The translations under genes and the position numbers were made by a program. DNA of 64,000 bases, taken from Ciona intestinalis (taxonomy: Eukaryota > Chordata > Ascidiacea > Phlebobranchia > Cionidae). The notes under the pieces are model-generated. The model searched no databases, was not told where the DNA came from, and saw only the letters and a list, made by a program, of their open reading frames with translations. Positions 48,501 to 57,640 of the stretch are shown in pieces. Every line of letters starts with the position of its first letter. Position 1 is the stretch's first letter. The DNA lies in NCBI RefSeq assembly GCF_000224145.3, contig NC_020167.2, positions 6,497,421-6,561,420 of the forward strand, read 5' to 3'.

Positions 48501-49775
48501 AATTACTGAACCAAGTGCTTAGAAAATTATCTTCTTTTTTTAAAAATTTAGGTATATTAACCTTATTAATCTGCTTTACAACAAAAAAACTAAACAAAAA
48601 AACAAAATGGTAACAATTTTACATGCTACAAATTGCAGAGGATACCCTTTACATTAAAGATAATATTAAAACAACTACATAACATTGAAATATTGGTACA
48701 AACCTGTGCGATGATGAAGGCGAAATAAATCGAACAAGTAAATATGAAACAACGACGTCTAATACAGGAATCCAAATAAACCTAAACAAACACAAAACAT
48801 GAAACATGTGTCTTAAATTTTTTACTGCAGTAGTTGTACAGGCTACTTTTATTTAATCTTAACATTAGTGTATTATTGTTTTATTCATACCCCTATTTTC
48901 GTTGTCAAATATCTATGTTTAAATAATACTTACGTATGCGAACATATGTATGCATACGTATGCAAACGCTTTTTAAAAGATAAACAGAGCAATATGAGAT
49001 GCACAATATGCTGCTTTAGACTGTAAAGAATATGCATAAAACTCTAAAAAAAAGGAAAAAATATATATGTATACTATGATGGGGGAAGTCGGGACACCTT
49101 TAGAACCTAATATCCAAATATCCCGATTGTGTTTTAAACAATTAACATCGCTCTATGGAAGTCATGAGAATCCAGTTTTATAATTTTTAAATTTTCTTTC
49201 TCTACTACCAAATTTGGTCGAGAAAATGGGATAAGAAGGTGTCCCATCTTTTTTCACCCTATACTATATAACCATTGGAATTGTCCTAGATAGGGACTTC
49301 TTATAAAATTAAAGTAATAACTTACCACCCCCAGTTTAAATAAAAGATCCAAGCTCCGAATAAACTCGAAATAACGAGTTGATTTTCAAACGATATTCTT
49401 GAAGTTTGAACATAATGTTTGTAAATGTAAGAACCAATGAAAGATAAAATCAATGAGATCAGGAATATCAACTGCAACAAAGATAAATATGCGTTTATTA
49501 TTTTATATATAATAGGATGGGGAAAGATGGGACAATGAAAACAGTTTTGTAAAGATACCTTCTAATTTTATTTCATAAACTTTACCTCTTACTTCAGAAC
49601 ATTCTAAATGCAACAATATATGTAAAAATGAGTTTGCAAAACAACAATAAACCCTTTTGCAGTTTAATAAAGACTAATTTACATACAAACACATAATTCT
49701 TACCTGTTCTGGGTGCACGTGTTGTCCAGTAACTATAAAAACAAGATGGGACAGAGGACTAAGAAGAAAATCCAT
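39567..49775 (-). CDS. MBOAT1/2-like: Lysophospholipid acyltransferase, MBOAT1/2 type
   Basis: Fifteen exons: 49775-49704, 49471-49326, 48781-48704, 48323-48219, 47503-47448, 47227-47173, 46244-46127, 45910-45878, 45321-45231, 43870-43769, 42605-42502, 41849-41785, 41480-41345, 40941-40790, 39732-39567. Phases close to 492 aa; human MBOAT1 is 495. Hallmarks in order: MMVITQRITSLSFSIADG, LGIIAGPLVFYNHF, ARSKYYGVWL, DAINNEAGIGFNGY, WDLISNINIPNIE, DNWNIMTVQW with the catalytic-type Asn (N333), LSAFWHGFLPGYY with the catalytic His (H365), VVPFVLLEW. It is a multi-pass ER membrane enzyme that reacylates lysophospholipids (PE/PS preference in the family). The C-terminus is hydrophilic and ends HHHQD. 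An intron between exons 10 and 11 contains a 109-N gap. Confidence 0.94.
39772..39930. mobile_element. 'gtaagatggga' miniature element in MBOAT intron
   Basis: Starts aggttaggggaagacaggac, ends gtgtcccttcttttttaacc. Confidence 0.7.
40345..40450 (+). repeat. Composite SINE body in MBOAT intron
   Basis: gggaaagacacttaatggc, caattgctctaacccagtgg and tcattaatgggttgcccaaa: the central modules of the composite SINE. Confidence 0.6.
42015..42175 (-). repeat. SINE tail joined to a tRNA-like head
   Basis: Reverse copy. The tail is tttatcctcgcgtggtgg, then ttataatgtgggtgttctg. Past it, the minus strand reads ggtgtagcacaatgggtagc, then cgcctgactctagcccagag and gttaatagttcaaggc, in which tagcacaatgg fits a pol III A box. 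Degenerate, not a tRNA gene. Confidence 0.6.
42631..42739. other. Assembly gap, 109 N
   Basis: Lies in the MBOAT intron just upstream (in gene orientation) of the exon at 42605; no coding sequence is lost according to exon phases. Confidence 0.99.
43509..43628 (-). repeat. Composite SINE tail in MBOAT intron
   Basis: Reverse copy: actttatcctcgcgtagc, acgacagtcgttataacacg, cctcgtgccagcttacgag, ttaccatgtatgttacttt. A T-run and a long palindrome follow directly. Confidence 0.8.
43636..43701. repeat. Near-perfect 66-bp palindrome
   Basis: Arms 43636-43667 and 43670-43701 are exact complements (32 bp), with a 2-base centre. AT-rich: gatgtaatatatatgttatg, then ttctatt. Confidence 0.95.
44885..44965. 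mobile_element. Truncated 'gtaagatggga' miniature element
   Basis: One end: agtactgtggggtaagatgg, tatcgttagcacataataat, cccgatcatg. Another stub occurs at 44518-44545. Confidence 0.65.
48138..48175. repeat. 13-bp hairpin
   Basis: tttagtatttact (48138-48150) and its exact complement (48163-48175) around a 12-base AT loop. MBOAT intron. Confidence 0.85.
49076..49268. mobile_element. 'gtaagatggga' miniature element in MBOAT intron
   Basis: Starts atgggggaagtcgggacacc, ends gtgtcccatcttttttcacc; complete by comparison with other copies. A truncated end lies at 49505-49535. Confidence 0.8.
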
Positions 49776-50682
49776 ATTTCTACATTAAAATAATACTTTC
49801 TGACTAAAAAGCGAGGCCTTTGACGAGCTATAACACACCTGTTCAAAAAATACCCTTATTATTATTTACTGTATATGTTCTAAAAAATAAGTAGCGTAAG
49901 AGAATGTAGGATTGTAGGCTAAACAGCACACTACAGAGGCGTAACTAACCAACGCGGTAACTCTATTATGTTTGAAAAGTGGGCTTAACCATAAGGGTCA
50001 TTTAAGTTCATTAACTCACTGGCCTGAATCGAAGAGATGTTTTACATCTAAGTGGGGATTCAAAACAGGAAAAGTTTAATACGACACTACCGTGAGCTAA
50101 CTAAACATAATTAACCAAATTTTTGGCTCAAATCTCTTTAAAGCCGACTTATGTTCGGGTCGTGTGTTTCAATACACGATTGTACTTTTGCTGTTCTTTC
50201 TTTCTTTTTGTTGTTTCAAAAATATGATCCTCGTTACAGTTTTATTTAAAATAAAAAATCTGTTTTGTTCTCTATTACAATGTGTTGTTCGGCGAGGTTT
50301 ATATTTCCTGTATAGGCGTATATCGTAATGTATTATGTTTCACTTTTACACAACGAATTGTAGCAGGCTAGCTGTACGGACACAGGCCTATAATGCGCCC
50401 ATATAAAAAGCATGCCAGAAGTGGGCCAACTGTGGCTTAAATACCAAGTACCTTTGAAATGAATTTACCATATAAGACCTCACCTATATATAGAATAAAT
50501 CCTATACGTATAAACAACTCTGAAATATACCAACAAAAGTCGGATTCTTTCGTACTAGGCTGTGTAGTGTTTCACACCAAAATGCACGTGTTATTTATTG
50601 ACGATTTTGGCACAACAAAAATATTTTTTAAATTGCTACAAAAAAAAACTCTGCTATGTCCAAATAATCTTGTATAAAAAGT
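49776..50682. other. Intergenic between MBOAT and WDR93-like genes
   Basis: No exon or recognised repeat. It must contain the MBOAT promoter and the 3' UTR of the WDR93-like gene, since both genes are on the minus strand. Confidence 0.5.
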
Positions 50683-52722
50683 TTAATGCGTCAACGCTCT
50701 GTTATGGGCCATTACTTTGCCAGTGGTTTGGTTCCAGCGAGACATAGGTGTGGACGATGTAGTAGCCGGTGTTTTGATTGACGCTTTTAAATGGACCAGG
50801 ATTCCCAGCTCCCTGTTCATCATTCGCCACCTAACGGCGAGAGTCTCGTTTCGGAAGTTCTGCTTTGCCGTTCGTTCCGTAAGCAAACGCTGGCACCGTT
50901 CGGAAATCGTCTCCTTGAAAGTCAGGGGGTGTGGAACGCACTGGGAATCGCGGTAAACGTCAAGGGAGGGGAAACTGCGAAGGGAATAGCTAAACACACA
51001 AGAATCGTCGTCTTTCGCGAACAAAACATCGCCTTCTGAAGCGAAAGAGATGCGATTTTCCATTGGTTCTAATGACTCGGACACCTGTAACTCGCAAACT
51101 ATATGGCCGGTCAGGGAATCGCACAGGCGGACCGTGTTTTGTAACGATGCGATAAGAAATATCTTCGGCAAGCCAGGAATTGGAGTGAAAAGGGAATAAG
51201 CCTCTTTATCCGTTTCATTTTTTACTAGTTGTCGGCATACGTCGTTGTTGCAATCAAGCGAATACACAGCGCCGTTGGTAAGGCCTATAAGAACGTACAA
51301 AGGCGGGGGATTGGTGCGTTGTATGGTAGGGCCTTCAATAGAACCATCTATAACGTGCAAGTCACGCACGGAGACGTTTGCCTCAATACTTTTCATGGCT
51401 CTTGGTGTGCATAGGTGACGGTCGAAAACAGCGACTTTTCCGTCAGCGAGTCCGACAGCAATAACTGAAGTACAAACGCTGGCAGAAGTTGCTTTTATAG
51501 TTGCCATCATTGGCCACACAATCTCAGGCTTATGCTCGGGATCTTTTACGTTTTTGGAGACGATGGAATAAGTTTGCATCAGATTTGACTCACTCCACCA
51601 AACACAAACTGAAATTGGAGTTGTTTCAAACCCAGGACCAGTGGGGTGAACTTCGTGCTGCATTCTGGAAGGTAAAAGAAAGTGCCAGGTAGCATGGGGA
51701 AAGAAATGGGGCTTTTCTTCAAGAAACTGCATTTCCTCTTTATGTAGTTTCTTGGTTACTTCTCTCCGAAGTCGCAAATGATTTTCAGATAGCAAATGAG
51801 CTGATCCGTTTCCAACACTGTTGGTAATGCCTGCCTTTTCCATTGCTTCTTGTTGGTTGGTAGTAAGTGAACCACTCAGTGACACTGGCTGCTTTACTTT
51901 TTGGACAAGAGTAATTGCTGAAAACTTTATCTCGAAAATTTCTGATGCCACAGCTGCTAATTCATTGGCTTCTCCAGGGGGTATGCTAACAGATTCACTG
52001 CTTGCTTGTGCTCGCTTCAAAGCATCTTTCTGAGCATTTTCAATTTCCCGAAGCCAATTATCTCTGGGTAGTTTGTAAAAATCCACCCATGATACACCTT
52101 CACATTCAAGAGAAAGGCCACAGAAGTCACCATTTACAGAAAGTTGAAATTTCACCGCATTCGACTTAGGACTTCCCTCGGGCTGTTCATTTAAAAGTTG
52201 AATAACATGAAATCCATCCCCAGTAAAAACAATAAGTCGTGAAAATCCCATGTCATCAATTGTTGCTAATAAATAGGTTTGCGTTCCGATAACAGCACAG
52301 TTTAACTTCTCAAAACAAATGGTCTCATCTGGAGAAACCCACTGTGCTACACGATCATGGGTAACAGCATCAAATGCAACAAGGTCTCCAGTTTCAAATG
52401 CAACAAACATATACCTTGCATCATTGCTGTGAACCATACATGATAAATTTGTGAACTCCTCAACCTTGGATGTTGGATTATACACTGGAGGCCTCACTCT
52501 TCTCATCTCTTCCTCTCGTTTCTTCTCCCGATCCACAATCTCATCCCAAACATCTTCCACAATCCCAGTGAGGACTTTATCGATCATTCGGAATGGTTGA
52601 GGCAGCTCATCCACGACGAGCTCAGGATCGAGAAGATAAACACCATCCTCGTCCTCATCATCAACTGTGCTGATGCTCGGAGCAGGAATGTTCAATTCCC
52701 CGCTTCGTATGTAGACTGGCAT
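50683..52722 (-). CDS. WDR93: WDR93-like protein, intronless coding region
   Basis: One open frame of 679 codons from MPVYIRSGELNIPAPSIS. An in-frame ATG eight codons further upstream exists, but an acceptor (tttttcag at 52736) lies between, so the downstream ATG is chosen. The N-terminal block DEDEDGVYLLDPELVVDELP and QPFRMIDKVL, a charged segment (DREKKREEEMRR), then beta-propeller-like repeats (about 100-280 and 370-620) and the length match my recollection of vertebrate WDR93 (about 686 aa). Its Chlamydomonas counterpart, FAP297, is a central-apparatus C1d component. A ciliary or flagellar role is inferred from that. The lack of introns is unusual for this window. A 5' UTR exon ending AGTG|gtaagt at 53125 probably joins 13 nt before the ATG. 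Identity is from memory and not certain. Confidence 0.65.
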   Translation of the reverse strand: MPVYIRSGELNIPAPSISTVDDEDEDGVYLLDPELVVDELPQPFRMIDKVLTGIVEDVWDEIVDREKKREEEMRRVRPPVYNPTSKVEEFTNLSCMVHSNDARYMFVAFETGDLVAFDAVTHDRVAQWVSPDETICFEKLNCAVIGTQTYLLATIDDMGFSRLIVFTGDGFHVIQLLNEQPEGSPKSNAVKFQLSVNGDFCGLSLECEGVSWVDFYKLPRDNWLREIENAQKDALKRAQASSESVSIPPGEANELAAVASEIFEIKFSAITLVQKVKQPVSLSGSLTTNQQEAMEKAGITNSVGNGSAHLLSENHLRLRREVTKKLHKEEMQFLEEKPHFFPHATWHFLLPSRMQHEVHPTGPGFETTPISVCVWWSESNLMQTYSIVSKNVKDPEHKPEIVWPMMATIKATSASVCTSVIAVGLADGKVAVFDRHLCTPRAMKSIEANVSVRDLHVIDGSIEGPTIQRTNPPPLYVLIGLTNGAVYSLDCNNDVCRQLVKNETDKEAYSLFTPIPGLPKIFLIASLQNTVRLCDSLTGHIVCELQVSESLEPMENRISFASEGDVLFAKDDDSCVFSYSLRSFPSLDVYRDSQCVPHPLTFKETISERCQRLLTERTAKQNFRNETLAVRWRMMNRELGILVHLKASIKTPATTSSTPMSRWNQTTGKVMAHNRALTH

Positions 52723-52767
52723 GGCTAATAAACTACTGAAAAACAAAACACTAAATAATAATAAAAT

Positions 52768-52840
52768 TGAATGTAACTTGCTTTATCCTTGCAGGGCCGT
52801 AAAACGATATTTGTTATAACACAGGTGTTCTGTTTTGGTG
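52768..52840 (-). repeat. Composite SINE tail
   Basis: Reverse copy: gaatgtaacttgctttatcc, cgatatttgttataacacag, gtgttctgtttt. Confidence 0.7.
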
Positions 52841-52842
52841 GT

Positions 52843-52975
52843 AGAAAAGTCCTTCCCCGCTTTTTTGCTAACCACTAACATCCTAACCATCAACGCTTAA
52901 CCACCAACCTCTAACACTTCACCAGCCTATTCTGCTGTGTAGCAAAGGATTCTTCGCTAGTGCCACAAATTTTAG
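52843..52975. mobile_element. Fold-back element
   Basis: Ends resemble aaagtccttccccgc and aaaggattcttcgctagtgcc; the interior has ctaaccactaacatcctaac runs. Same family as 53834-53997. Confidence 0.5.
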
Positions 52976-53618
52976 TAAAATTAAGAAGTAAATTAGACAT
53001 ATTTGAATTCAGATTTAAGTTTAATAAATTTCCAAATGTGCATTGTTTAATATAATTAGAGTACTAAAATAAGAATATAAATAAAAATACATACAATTGA
53101 AACAAAATATAGCAACAAACTTACCACTTTATTCTTTAGCAAGAAATCAAAACTTTAGCGGTGGTTGTTGCTAAGAACAAGTGGTCATAGAAATAATATA
53201 TTATAAAATATTTAAAAATGTTTTTTCATTTATTAATTTTAATAGAATGCATTAATTCTTTTTAATGAAATTAGAAAAACATAAAGGGACTTGATCATAA
53301 TTAGTATTTTTATTAATCGTAATTTTTAATATTTTGAAAGTGAATGTAAATGGGATAGTAAGCTAATTTTTTTTTAAATTACAAACATGATTGTTTACTT
53401 TTACGGGTATTTTGCAAGAACAAACCAAAATGAGCTACTTTTCAGTTTTATTCTTTAAGTACCCTAGTGTTGTAAATTTGTTTATACTCCAAAAATAATC
53501 GTTCACGCATGAATTCACATGAAAATCAATAAACAAATTTGCTATAGAAATCATACTAGGTAATATTTCTGTAAGGATACGTGTTCATGTTCTGTTCGTT
53601 TTAAATAAATTGAAGAAA

Positions 53619-56429
53619 ATGGAAAACGACGGAGCAAAAAAGAGAATACAAAAGGAATTTCCGAAACAGGTACATATGTAGAATAAGCGTTTACCAGAAC
53701 TGTACATATTTGAAGGTATTTTCTGACCAAAATTATGTAAAATCTTGCCCAAAAGTGTTTGGAATTTTATATATTTTTGGTTCAGATTGTTCGGATATGA
53801 TTGTATAAGGTTTTGGTTACTAATGAAAAAAACGTTGCTAGTGAAGAATCTTCCCCTCCCCACCTTATTTACTAACCACTACCTACTAACCAACCTCTAT
53901 AACCACTAACCCCCAAACCATCAACACCTAACCCCCTAACCTTGGTGTTAGTGGTTAGCAAATAAGGTGGGGGGGGGGAGATTCTTCACTTGCACCGAAA
54001 AACAATTATTTTTTCTTTAATTACCGTCTTACACTAAGTAATTAACACTATATAAACTTTTAACTTCATATTCACAGAAAAATGAAAAGGATGTTGCGTT
54101 TGCCGAATACATGGAAAAACTCCGAAACTGGCAATATAACTGCCAGATGCAACAGTGGTTTTGGATGCATAATATGATGATGCAAAACATGACCATGCAC
54201 CAACAATACTTAAAACAAATGACAAACGTAAGGACTGAATTAAAAATTCTTAAAATTAAAATGTGTTTGTAAAATACACGACTTAACAAAACTTATAACT
54301 CTACATTATAAAATTAAACATCTTATTTGAAAACAAAAGCAAATGTAACTGTATATTCATACATTTCTAAAATGAATTTGTGTACCTGCAGATACATACC
54401 TAAACAACCAAAAATGATAAATGGACAGTATAACATTAAGCCTAAAAATTTCTTTCAGGGAAATGCTGCTCATATTACTAATTCTAGTAACTTGACACAA
54501 CCAACAGACCAGACACAAGCCAGGGTCCAAAGTATGTCTTAACTTTACTTTATAAATGCTTTTTTCTATGGTACAAAGGAGTGTTTTTATGTGTTTAACA
54601 AATTTGTAAAAATACAAATGTTAGTAATAACTTTGTCAAATTCACTCTAAATGCAGACTGTTTTTTACAGTTACTTTCTGTTTTTTCGTTTCTTACCCTA
54701 GTCGAATAGACAAAAAAATTCATTCATTTATTTACCAGTATCCTAACACAATATATCAAAAATCAAATTCCATCTTTTTTGGCTCCGATTTGTTTTATAT
54801 TTATCATTTCTACCCTAACATAGATATCATAAAAATCCAATTTTTTTTCAGGATTTATGATTCCATCTTTGTTCCGGAGGTTTGCTGCTGAGGTTTTTGA
54901 CTTTCTCATCCTACTTTCAATCAAACTTTTATTTCTTTGGTTGCTTATGGCTTTCCTTGGAATCAAGTAAGTGTCGAGACAAATAAGAAAATCCAAAGTA
55001 CCGTACAAAGTATTTGACACATTAACAAATGCGGTTCCCTATGTTTTATGCTATTATTGGAACTGAATTCTAACAATATCACCGTAGATTTTGTTAAAAT
55101 ATATGATGTGTATGGTTTTAATGTTATGTTATGAACTGTATGCAAGAGTATAAGAACTAAAACACACTTTATGTTTGTATGATGGTACATAATAAATGGG
55201 CACCAGGCAAGTGTATAAATACACTATGTCTATGTGGGTTTAATATAGAAAAGGAAACTTTTGTTACACCATGACAGTGAGCATGAGTTGTATGAATATA
55301 TTATGTTTTACCTGGCAGTGAGCAAAAGGTGTAAAAGTCCAATTTCCCTCTTGTAATTTTTTGTTACCGGCATCACTTACTCATTATTTTAACACCACAG
55401 TGCTTTCCAAATCTCGTTCCATCTCATGTTATTGGATGAAGTGGACATGGATCAACTTGAGGAGATTTACACCGAAGAATTACAAACAATGCTTATTGTT
55501 GCTTTCCTATACAGAACAATGTGTTGTCTATATGAGGTAATATAAACAGTTATTTCAGATTCAAATTAATAAATAGGTAAAACTGATTAACTTTAAATGT
55601 TAAGGGTACCAAACTTAAAAAGATTTATTTTGTCAACATCAGTACGGTAGTTGTACATAAAAATATAATGTAGAAGATTGGTTTAAGTTTTTATTCAAAA
55701 TATGAAAAATCTCAGGCCACAAAAATCACTGCAGACTTAGGAAACAACAAAAACTACTAAGATTTAACTAAGATTTTGAGTGAATTTTGATCTGACTATT
55801 TTGTCCTATTCCTTAATAATAAATATATTTCAACAGTTCTTCTTTATTTGGAAATACGGGGCAACTCCTGGTAAATATTTTCTGGGACTAAAAGTTATCG
55901 CGCTTTTCAATCAACCACAACTTGGCAATCGTTCAGGTGTAACAACACTCGCTGGTGGACATCTTACTGCTTCGAAGTAAGTGGAAAATCCTTAGGTGTA
56001 TAAAGCATAGATTTTCCGATCAGTTTATCCATTTTAATGTGTGGTAACTCTCCTTTTTCTTCTTAAAGTTTTTAAATGGATACTTTTGTGATAAGAATTA
56101 TATGTGTCTTTTTCTGTTTCAAACAGACTTAAAATATGTAATATTTCTAAAACAAATTGGAGTCAACGTAATGTATAATGAATTTATTATCCCTTATTAT
56201 AATCTGGGAGATAAATAAAACCCCTTTATTTCTTCTAATCCTACTTACCAATGTGTCACTGTATTTTCACAGCTCATGGACACGAACCTTTGTGAAGAAT
56301 CTTTCCATAGCATTCATGATTCCAACCTTCATTACTGGTTTTTTCTACGCACATAAGCGCACTTCATATGATATCATGTCAAACACCATCGTTGTGTTAA
56401 AACCTCAAGGACAAATTCCTCATTTTTAA
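53619..56429 (+). CDS. FAM8A1: FAM8A1, RDD-domain ERAD cofactor
   Basis: Seven exons: 53619-53669, 54078-54227, 54459-54531, 54852-54966, 55401-55536, 55837-55976, 56273-56429; 273 aa. Residues 18-67 form a Trp/Met/Gln-rich helical segment (AEYMEKLRNWQYNCQMQQWF) as in vertebrate FAM8A1. Then comes the RDD domain: IPSLFRRFAAEVFDFLILLS (first membrane helix), LQTMLIVAFLYR, WKYGATPGKYFLGLKVI with the hallmark GATPGK, and the final block TFVKNLSIAFMIPTFITGFF with RTSYDIMSNTIVV. Three hydrophobic segments predict an ER membrane protein. Mammalian FAM8A1 assembles with HRD1 and Herp in ER-associated degradation (family knowledge). The human N-terminal Pro/Ala-rich extension is absent. It is divergent from the WDR93-like gene. 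Confidence 0.94.
53834..53997. mobile_element. Fold-back element in FAM8A1 intron 1
   Basis: Long inverted arms: tagtgaagaatcttcccc, caccttatttactaaccacta on the left; ttagtggttagcaaataagg, ggagattcttcacttgcacc on the right (about 42 bp each). The middle is rich in ctaaccccc. A run of 11 G disrupts the right arm. Confidence 0.8.
55155..55345 (+). repeat. ~75-bp repeat family, FAM8A1 intron copy
   Basis: Two to three diverged units: gacagtgagcatgagttg, tatgaatatattatg, cctggcagtgagcaaaaggt. Related to the arrays in the IKK introns. Confidence 0.6.
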
Positions 56430-56433
56430 TAAA
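56428..56433 (+). terminator. AATAAA overlapping the FAM8A1 stop codon
   Basis: The stop TAA (56427-56429) runs directly into AATAAA. A second AATAAA at 56954-56959 is a more usual distance away and may be the one used. Confidence 0.35.
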
Positions 56434-57640
56434 TTTTGTTGAATTTTATTAAGAATCTGGCCAATGTGGTGTATTTTATTTCTCCCGTGTAAAAATATCA
56501 AGTGCAGATAAATACCCTATATTTGGAACTAACTACCAATTCTACAGTTTTCTTATAAATGCTTAAAACTGTAGATAAATTTATTAGGCCTGTTGCTATA
56601 GACAGACCACTCAATTTTGAAAAAAATGAACTTTATTACGACTGTGCAAATACAAACTCCTGCCTGCTACACAAATTGATGTAGGTTTGTCAAATTATAC
56701 AGTAAAGGTAAATGTGGTGAATTTTTTAACTGAGGTTGTCAGTAACATTATTTCCATTTCGTAATCGCTATGAGATTTCTACTGGAGAAATAGACCAGTG
56801 TTGTGATTTTGTCTGTGCGCCTTTATCTTTAAATAACTAACTTGATCAGATGTATAATTTACTTGTGTCTTTTCAAGAGAACACTTTTGATCTGACCTGA
56901 TAGAATGTCAGCCTAATAGCTTTGCTCTTTATCTTAAATATATTGGTGATTGTAATAAAGCTTTTTGCGGAATTTATGTCTTTCCCAAGTACACTGCGCT
57001 TTAATTTAAAAATTTATTAAATTAAAATGTTGTCTTTCATTCTTAAGTAATATAAAGTTAGTTTAAATTAGTCATTAGTTAGACACTATAAAATCTGGTG
57101 ATTTTATTAAATTTGCATTTTAAGCTCACAGTTGCAATAGTGCAAATTACGCAGTGTTTCCAATAAAAAAAAAGTGCAGTGTGGACCAAATTAAAAGCAG
57201 TAAAGTAAATGTGGCAGAAAGTTGTCACTAGATGGCAATAGTAAGTTACATCTGAAAGTTTAATAGGGGACATATATGACTTGAGTTATTTTTTATAGGA
57301 ACTTGTTAGCAAAAAGTTAAATGCCTACTGATTAATAGATTTTATAGATAAAATCACTTTTACTAATAATTTAAGGTAAATACGAGTAACCTATTGATTG
57401 CATTTGATTAATTCAATTTAAAAGATAAATTAGTTAAGTAACAAGTGATCAAAAAGTACATAATAATGTCAGTTAAACGGTATGCAATTTCGTATAAGCA
57501 TTCAGTAAATAATCAAATATGCTTTTATAGGTTACATAAAGCTTGACATATCTGTACACATATTTACATCAAGTTAAAAAATATATAGAGTACATGATGC
57601 TGGTGACATTTTGTTTGTAATATACTGCATGTAACAGTGT
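56430..57640. other. Convergent intergenic region, FAM8A1 and ODF3
   Basis: Two 3' UTRs face each other. AATAAA at 56954-56959 serves the plus strand. No exon or recognised repeat. Confidence 0.5.

Larger units (their letters stand above)
52723..53618. promoter_or_regulatory. Divergent promoter and 5' UTR intron (WDR93-like / FAM8A1)
   Basis: A probable non-coding exon of the WDR93-like gene ends at 53125 (donor GTAAGT) and splices to 52735. This leaves about 450 bp shared upstream sequence with the FAM8A1 start, which suggests a bidirectional promoter. The UTR intron holds a SINE tail (52768-52840) and a fold-back element (52843-52975). Confidence 0.5.
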
